Shown piece after piece: positions 34,235 through 37,859 of a stretch of 37,859 bases of DNA (position 1 is its first letter; every line of letters begins with the position of its first letter). This DNA comes from an uncultured bacterium (lineage in GTDB: Bacteria > Cyanobacteriota > Vampirovibrionia > Gastranaerophilales > Gastranaerophilaceae). The position numbers and the translations under genes are program-made. Under the pieces are notes generated by a model. It searched no databases, was not told where the DNA came from, and saw only the letters and a program-made list of their open reading frames with translations. Location of the stretch: positions 1 to 37,859 of the forward strand of contig CADBXV010000015.1 in NCBI GenBank assembly GCA_902798645.1, read 5' to 3'.

Positions 34235-34768
34235 ATGTCAGAAAACAGATTTTTAAGTTTTATATTAACAGAAAGCATATTATTATTGTGTTTGGGACTT
34301 GGTATGCTCATTCTGCCTAAAGTTACAATAATATCGTTTGGTTTTATGATGTGTTTTTCTTTTATTACTTATGGCGGGTATAAGGTAATAAACGCAATAT
34401 TAACAAGAAATTTTTCCCGTCATTATATATTAGATATTATTCTTGGACTTATTCTATTTATTGACGGTGTATTGCTGATATCAGCTCCTTTTTTTGATAT
34501 TATGCTTATTCTTGGGCTTGCAGGAGTATATTTTATACTAAAAAGTATATCTTCTTCTTCATTTTCTATACAAACCAGGAAAACACTCAATTTTTGGTGG
34601 ATGTGTTTTTTCCTTATCGTTCCGGAATTTTTATTCGGAATAATAGTTATTATAATGCTTCCTTCTGCAGCACTTTGGCTTTTGGGAATTCTCACCGGAA
34701 TGGATTTTATACTTTCGGGAATGATATATCTAAACATGTATATTTCAACTAAATATATACAGGGATAG
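34235..34768 (+). CDS. DUF308/HdeD-like membrane protein
   Basis: A 177-aa protein with about six membrane helices arranged as in the DUF308/HdeD family (short helical hairpins: LSFILTESILLLCLGLGMLILP, ITYGGYKVINAILT, ILGLILFIDGVLLISAP, and WLLGILTGMDFILSGM near the end). HdeD of E. coli helps acid resistance at high cell density; the role here is not known. A GAAAGGA ribosome site lies about 8 nt before ATG. It is preceded by the structured micropeptide transcript and followed by a diverged palindromic repeat. Confidence 0.82.
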   Translation: MSENRFLSFILTESILLLCLGLGMLILPKVTIISFGFMMCFSFITYGGYKVINAILTRNFSRHYILDIILGLILFIDGVLLISAPFFDIMLILGLAGVYFILKSISSSSFSIQTRKTLNFWWMCFFLIVPEFLFGIIVIIMLPSAALWLLGILTGMDFILSGMIYLNMYISTKYIQG

Positions 34769-34801
34769 AAGATAGTAGGAAATGCAGGCAAGTATTTGTC
34801 A

Positions 34802-34823
34802 TGTCAGGCAAAACTTAATCTGC
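34802..34823 (+). repeat. TGTCAGG palindromic repeat, copy 6 (decayed)
   Basis: TGTCAGGC-AAA-ACTTAATCTGC: the left arm is intact and the right arm has substitutions that break the stem. Confidence 0.6.
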
Positions 34824-34869
34824 TATTTCGGCAGTTCTGAGGTTTTAATAAAACTCACTTCATTACAAA

Positions 34870-34905
34870 TTGACTTAGTGTTCTGTTTTTGCTTAAAATA
34901 AACGT
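34870..34905 (+). promoter_or_regulatory. Promoter of leaderless trkA-trkH
   Basis: TTGACT (34870-34875), 18-nt spacer, TAAAAT (34894-34899), 6 nt, ATG. No ribosome site. This is the most complete of the leaderless candidates. Confidence 0.6.
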
Positions 34906-36240
34906 ATGAAAATAATAATTTTTGGTGCAAATGAGATTGGCTTTATGATAGCAAACGAGTTTTACACCGATAACGATATAACAGTAATAGATGAAGAAAA
35001 AAACAAAGTCGACTCTTTTAATAAATTAGATGTTGGTTTTATTGCAGGAAATGCCTCAAGTGTAGAAATTCTAAAACAAGCAGGAATAAAAGATACGGAT
35101 GTATTTATAGCCTGCAACCATTCTGACGAATTAAACATTGTTGCATGTTTAACTGTAAAAAGATTGAGCAGAGCAAAAACTCTTTGTTTTGTCAGAAAAG
35201 AAGAATACAAATCTTCATTAACAATTACAAAAGATGCCGATTTTAACAGCGACTTTTATATAGATAATGTTATTTGGCCGGAAGACCTCTTAACGCAAGA
35301 AATTTTCCGAATAATTACGGTTGCAAAAGCTCTTGACGTAGAATACTTTGCCGATGGCAGGGCAAGATTATTGGAATATAAAATTCCTAAGTATTCTCCT
35401 CTTGTAAATACTCAGGTTAAGTATTGCGAATTCCCGAAAGATACTCTTATTGTCGGAATTACCAGAGAAGGAGAATTGTTTATTCCAAACGGCGAAACTA
35501 CACTTTTGGAAGATGATAAAGTTATATTTATGGGACTTTCTCATTCTTTGAATATACTTGCAGGAAAATTCTTCCACGAAAAAGAATTTGTAAAATATGT
35601 AACCATTATCGGCGGAGGAAATGTAGGGCTAAAACTTGCTAAAACTTTGGAAAACTTGAACTTAAAAGTAAAAATTATTGAAAAAGATGACGAAAGATGC
35701 AATTATCTAGCTGAAGAATTAAACAATGTTTTGATAATAAACGGAGACGGAACGGATTTAGAACTTCTTAATGAAGAAGATATTTCATCTTCCGATGTTG
35801 TGGTAAGCGTTACAAATAATGATGAAAAAAATTTGCTATGCTCGTTATTACTTAAGCATCTTGGTGCAACAAGAGTTATATCAAGAGTTTCCAAAGATAC
35901 AAACATAGCACTTTTTGAACAGGTCGGAATTGATATTGCAATATCTTCCAAAACCGCTTCACTTAATGAGATTAAAAACAGCATCAAAGACACGAATATA
36001 GGTATACTTGCTACGGTGGAACAGGGTCAGGGAGAAGTGTTGAATATTGAATTACATGAAAATTTTTCAACTGTAAAACTAATGGATTTAAAAATGCCTG
36101 CTAAGGCTATTCTTGGTGTTGTCCAACGAAGAAACAGAATTATAATTCCAAACGGCGGAACAGAAATTATGGGCGGTGACAGCATTATAGTCTTTACAAC
36201 AAGCACTAACGCTCCTATTATTAGAAAATTTTTTGGATAG
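34906..36240 (+). CDS. trkA: Trk potassium uptake regulatory subunit TrkA
   Basis: The cytosolic NAD(H)-binding gating ring of the Trk K+ transporter. The 444-aa protein is the classic duplicated form: RCK/TrkA-N 1 (MKIIIFGANEIGFMIA), TrkA-C 1 (~140-220), TrkA-N 2 (~228: YVTIIGGGNVGLKLAKTL) and TrkA-C 2 (~370-444). The first Rossmann loop reads GANEIG, close to the usual GxGxxG but with Ala and Asn/Glu substitutions; the second is intact. It starts without a ribosome site, 6 nt after a TAAAAT box. The trkH gene follows after 27 nt. Confidence 0.95.
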   Translation: MKIIIFGANEIGFMIANEFYTDNDITVIDEEKNKVDSFNKLDVGFIAGNASSVEILKQAGIKDTDVFIACNHSDELNIVACLTVKRLSRAKTLCFVRKEEYKSSLTITKDADFNSDFYIDNVIWPEDLLTQEIFRIITVAKALDVEYFADGRARLLEYKIPKYSPLVNTQVKYCEFPKDTLIVGITREGELFIPNGETTLLEDDKVIFMGLSHSLNILAGKFFHEKEFVKYVTIIGGGNVGLKLAKTLENLNLKVKIIEKDDERCNYLAEELNNVLIINGDGTDLELLNEEDISSSDVVVSVTNNDEKNLLCSLLLKHLGATRVISRVSKDTNIALFEQVGIDIAISSKTASLNEIKNSIKDTNIGILATVEQGQGEVLNIELHENFSTVKLMDLKMPAKAILGVVQRRNRIIIPNGGTEIMGGDSIIVFTTSTNAPIIRKFFG

Positions 36241-36267
36241 AAATTGGAAATGGTTTGCGGAAAATAA

Positions 36268-37731
36268 ATGAGACTTACATATTTAGCATACACTTTTAGT
36301 TTAGTAATGAAGTACTTTAGCATAGTGCTTATTTTTCCTGCAATAGTAGCTCTGTGGTATAAAGAATATTCAGCAATCCATCCGTTTATTATTGCAGCTG
36401 TATCAATTATGATACTCGCAAGTTTTATTAAAAGAATCGTGCCGAATGCAAAAAATATTAAATCAATAAACGACATAAAAAAATCAGAGGGTTTAACGGT
36501 TGTAACTTTTTCGTGGATTTTTGCCGGATTGTTTGCTTCAATTCCTTATTTATTTTTTGGAATAACACCGATTAATGCTTTATTTGAGTCTTTTTCAGGC
36601 ATTACTACAACAGGAGCAACTGCTTTTACAACATTTGACTATCCTCACGCATTGATTTTCTGGAGGTCATTCACTCAATGGCTCGGCGGTATGGGAATTA
36701 TAGTCTTATTTATTGCAGTTCTTCCGCAATTTGCTATCGCAGGCAGGCAGTTATTTTTTGCGGAAGCCCCGGGCCCTACAGAAGAAAAATTTACACCACG
36801 TATTAAAAGTACAGCGGCTGCTTTGTGGAAAATTTATGCAGGATTGACTCTTGTAGAGTTTATATTACTTAACTCTTTTGGAATGAACGGATTTGATTCT
36901 TTATGTCATTCTTTATCATCACTTTCCGGAGGAGGGTTTTCACCTAATCAAACAAGTTTAATAGGCTGTTCGCATAAAATTCTCTGGACTATTACCTTTT
37001 TTATGTTTTTTGCAGGTGCTAACTTTAATTTACAATATAGCGCTTGGACAAAACTTAATCCGTTTTTGTTATTTAAAAATGAAGAGTTCAAGACATATTT
37101 TTCTGTTGTTTTAATAATTGCATTGCTTCTTTCATGCTCTCTATTTGCAAATATGCATTACACATTCTTTGACAGCCTTGTACATTCATTTTTCAATATA
37201 TCATCGCTTGTATCATCTACGGGTTTTTGCAGTGTCGATTTTGCTAAATGGGATTATACGAGCAAAATTCTTCTTTTCACTATTATGCTGTTTGGCAGCT
37301 GTGCAAGTTCAGCAGGCGGTGGTTTAAAAGTAACGAGGTGGCTTTTAATTTTCAAAATTATGAAAAGTGAAATGATGAAAATTTTACACCCGAAAGCCGT
37401 ATACAACATTAAAATCGGGAATTATATCGTTCCTAAAGAAATTTTGTATCAAACACTTATGTTTGTTTCATTTTATTTTGCTTTTATAGTTTTATCGGCA
37501 TTCTTAGTAGCAATATTGGAAAAAGATACAATTGTTGCGGTAGTAGGTTCTGTTGCAGCAGTCGGAAATATCGGACCCGGGCTTGGACAAATCATAGGGC
37601 CGTTGGGAAGTTTTGCGGATTTAACTGTTTGGACAAAACTCATTTTAATCATAGATATGCTTGCAGGTCGTCTTGAATTAATTCCGTTTTTGGTTTTGTT
37701 CCAAAAAGATTTATGGGTGTTCAAGAGATAA
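36268..37731 (+). CDS. trkH: Trk potassium uptake membrane subunit TrkH
   Basis: The K+-conducting subunit of the Trk system, 487 aa with four M1-P-M2 repeats plus extra N-terminal helices. Filter-like segments are visible: FSGITTTGATAF, SLSGGGFSP, SLVSSTGFCS and AVGNIGPGLG, matching the usual order. It lies 27 nt after trkA and probably shares its leaderless transcript; a GCGGAA ribosome site suggests internal initiation. A hairpin terminator follows directly. Confidence 0.95.
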   Translation: MRLTYLAYTFSLVMKYFSIVLIFPAIVALWYKEYSAIHPFIIAAVSIMILASFIKRIVPNAKNIKSINDIKKSEGLTVVTFSWIFAGLFASIPYLFFGITPINALFESFSGITTTGATAFTTFDYPHALIFWRSFTQWLGGMGIIVLFIAVLPQFAIAGRQLFFAEAPGPTEEKFTPRIKSTAAALWKIYAGLTLVEFILLNSFGMNGFDSLCHSLSSLSGGGFSPNQTSLIGCSHKILWTITFFMFFAGANFNLQYSAWTKLNPFLLFKNEEFKTYFSVVLIIALLLSCSLFANMHYTFFDSLVHSFFNISSLVSSTGFCSVDFAKWDYTSKILLFTIMLFGSCASSAGGGLKVTRWLLIFKIMKSEMMKILHPKAVYNIKIGNYIVPKEILYQTLMFVSFYFAFIVLSAFLVAILEKDTIVAVVGSVAAVGNIGPGLGQIIGPLGSFADLTVWTKLILIIDMLAGRLELIPFLVLFQKDLWVFKR

Positions 37732-37760
37732 TACATCAAAATGTATATTTTGATGTAAAA
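37732..37760 (+). terminator. Terminator-like hairpin after trkH
   Basis: TACATCAAAA and its perfect complement around TGTATA, directly after the trkH stop; the downstream side is A-rich, not T-rich, so its strength is uncertain. Confidence 0.55.
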
Positions 37761-37766
37761 AGTTAT

Positions 37767-37788
37767 TGTCAGGTAAAACCTGACCTAC
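37767..37788 (+). repeat. TGTCAGG palindromic repeat, copy 7
   Basis: TGTCAGGT-AAA-ACCTGACCTAC, identical to copy 5. The rest of the window to 37859 shows no complete gene; an ATG at 37852 after AAAGGGG could open a gene beyond the edge. Confidence 0.85.
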
Positions 37789-37859
37789 AGTGTTCAATAA
37801 ACTAAAATTGCAAAAGACAAAAAATTAAAACTTAAAGGGGTTTGGGGCATAATGAAGTG

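Noticed and set aside
34423..34791. 122-codon minus-strand frame opposite the DUF308-like gene
   Set aside because: Antisense shadow of a membrane protein gene; no ribosome site or family resemblance.
1..37859. tRNA, rRNA, tmRNA, RNase P RNA or SRP RNA genes
   Set aside because: I saw no T-loop GTTCRANNC in a cloverleaf context and no conserved cores of these RNAs by eye; a covariance search would be needed to exclude them fully.

Overview
This is an AT-rich bacterial chromosomal window carrying about 34 confident or likely protein genes and no rRNA, tRNA or CRISPR array. The best guess for the source is an uncultured gut member of Candidatus Gastranaerophilales (Melainabacteria/Vampirovibrionia), the non-photosynthetic sister group of Cyanobacteria. 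The reasons are three small or coiled-coil proteins whose N-termini read like the short 'IQNYGITNYQ' or 'INxxxFKG' openings I associate with that clade, plus a diderm envelope: a TolC-type outer-membrane protein, a two-partner-secretion-like exoprotein and lipoprotein signals. This assignment is inference from memory of the clade and was not tested by a search.

Layout. 1-1.6 kb: a truncated ORF6N-domain gene, a 48-codon small ORF ending in a palindrome, and proC. 1.7-5.4 kb: rpmH without rnpA, a SEC-C zinc-finger protein, and a tandem pair of FKG-type coiled-coil proteins. 5.6-11.1 kb (all minus strand): a soluble histidine kinase with a degenerate G1 box, bioC and bioG (pimeloyl-ACP synthesis), an M16 peptidase, a 42-bp palindrome with an odd small transcription unit, a mini-lipoprotein and ispE. 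11.2-14.8 kb: a haemagglutinin-type exoprotein divergent from an Orn/Lys/Arg decarboxylase. 15.1-17.4 kb: tsaE-tsaB (t6A tRNA modification) convergent with a PpiC-type lipoprotein. 17.6-23.5 kb: a MarR regulator, an AlkD-like glycosylase, a 14-TM drug transporter, and a large fusion of a substrate-binding-like domain to TolC. 23.7-27 kb: a WYL regulator divergent from a DUF4870-like membrane protein, then murA with a small tandem-repeat protein. 27-31.2 kb: bioD and mfd. 31.4-37.7 kb: a hexapeptide acetyltransferase, an EF-hand protein, pgeF/yfiH, a structured 23-codon hydrophobic micropeptide gene, a DUF308/HdeD-like membrane protein, and trkA-trkH (K+ uptake).

Genome-level signals that the gene list does not explain: (i) six genes (tsaE, ispE, bioG, bioD, trkA, mfd) have a -10-like box ending 6-7 nt before ATG and no Shine-Dalgarno, which predicts leaderless mRNAs beside many genes with ordinary SD sites; (ii) at least three families of dispersed palindromic repeats fill the gaps, and one member of the CT-rich family sits in frame inside mfd; (iii) the micropeptide gene at 33.96 kb has its SD and start codon in the loop of an 11-bp stem, a second perfect 10-bp stem in its coding region, and a terminator-like hairpin, making it a candidate type I toxin-like or leader element. 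I regard (iii), the leaderless pattern and the mfd insertion as the most interesting observations.
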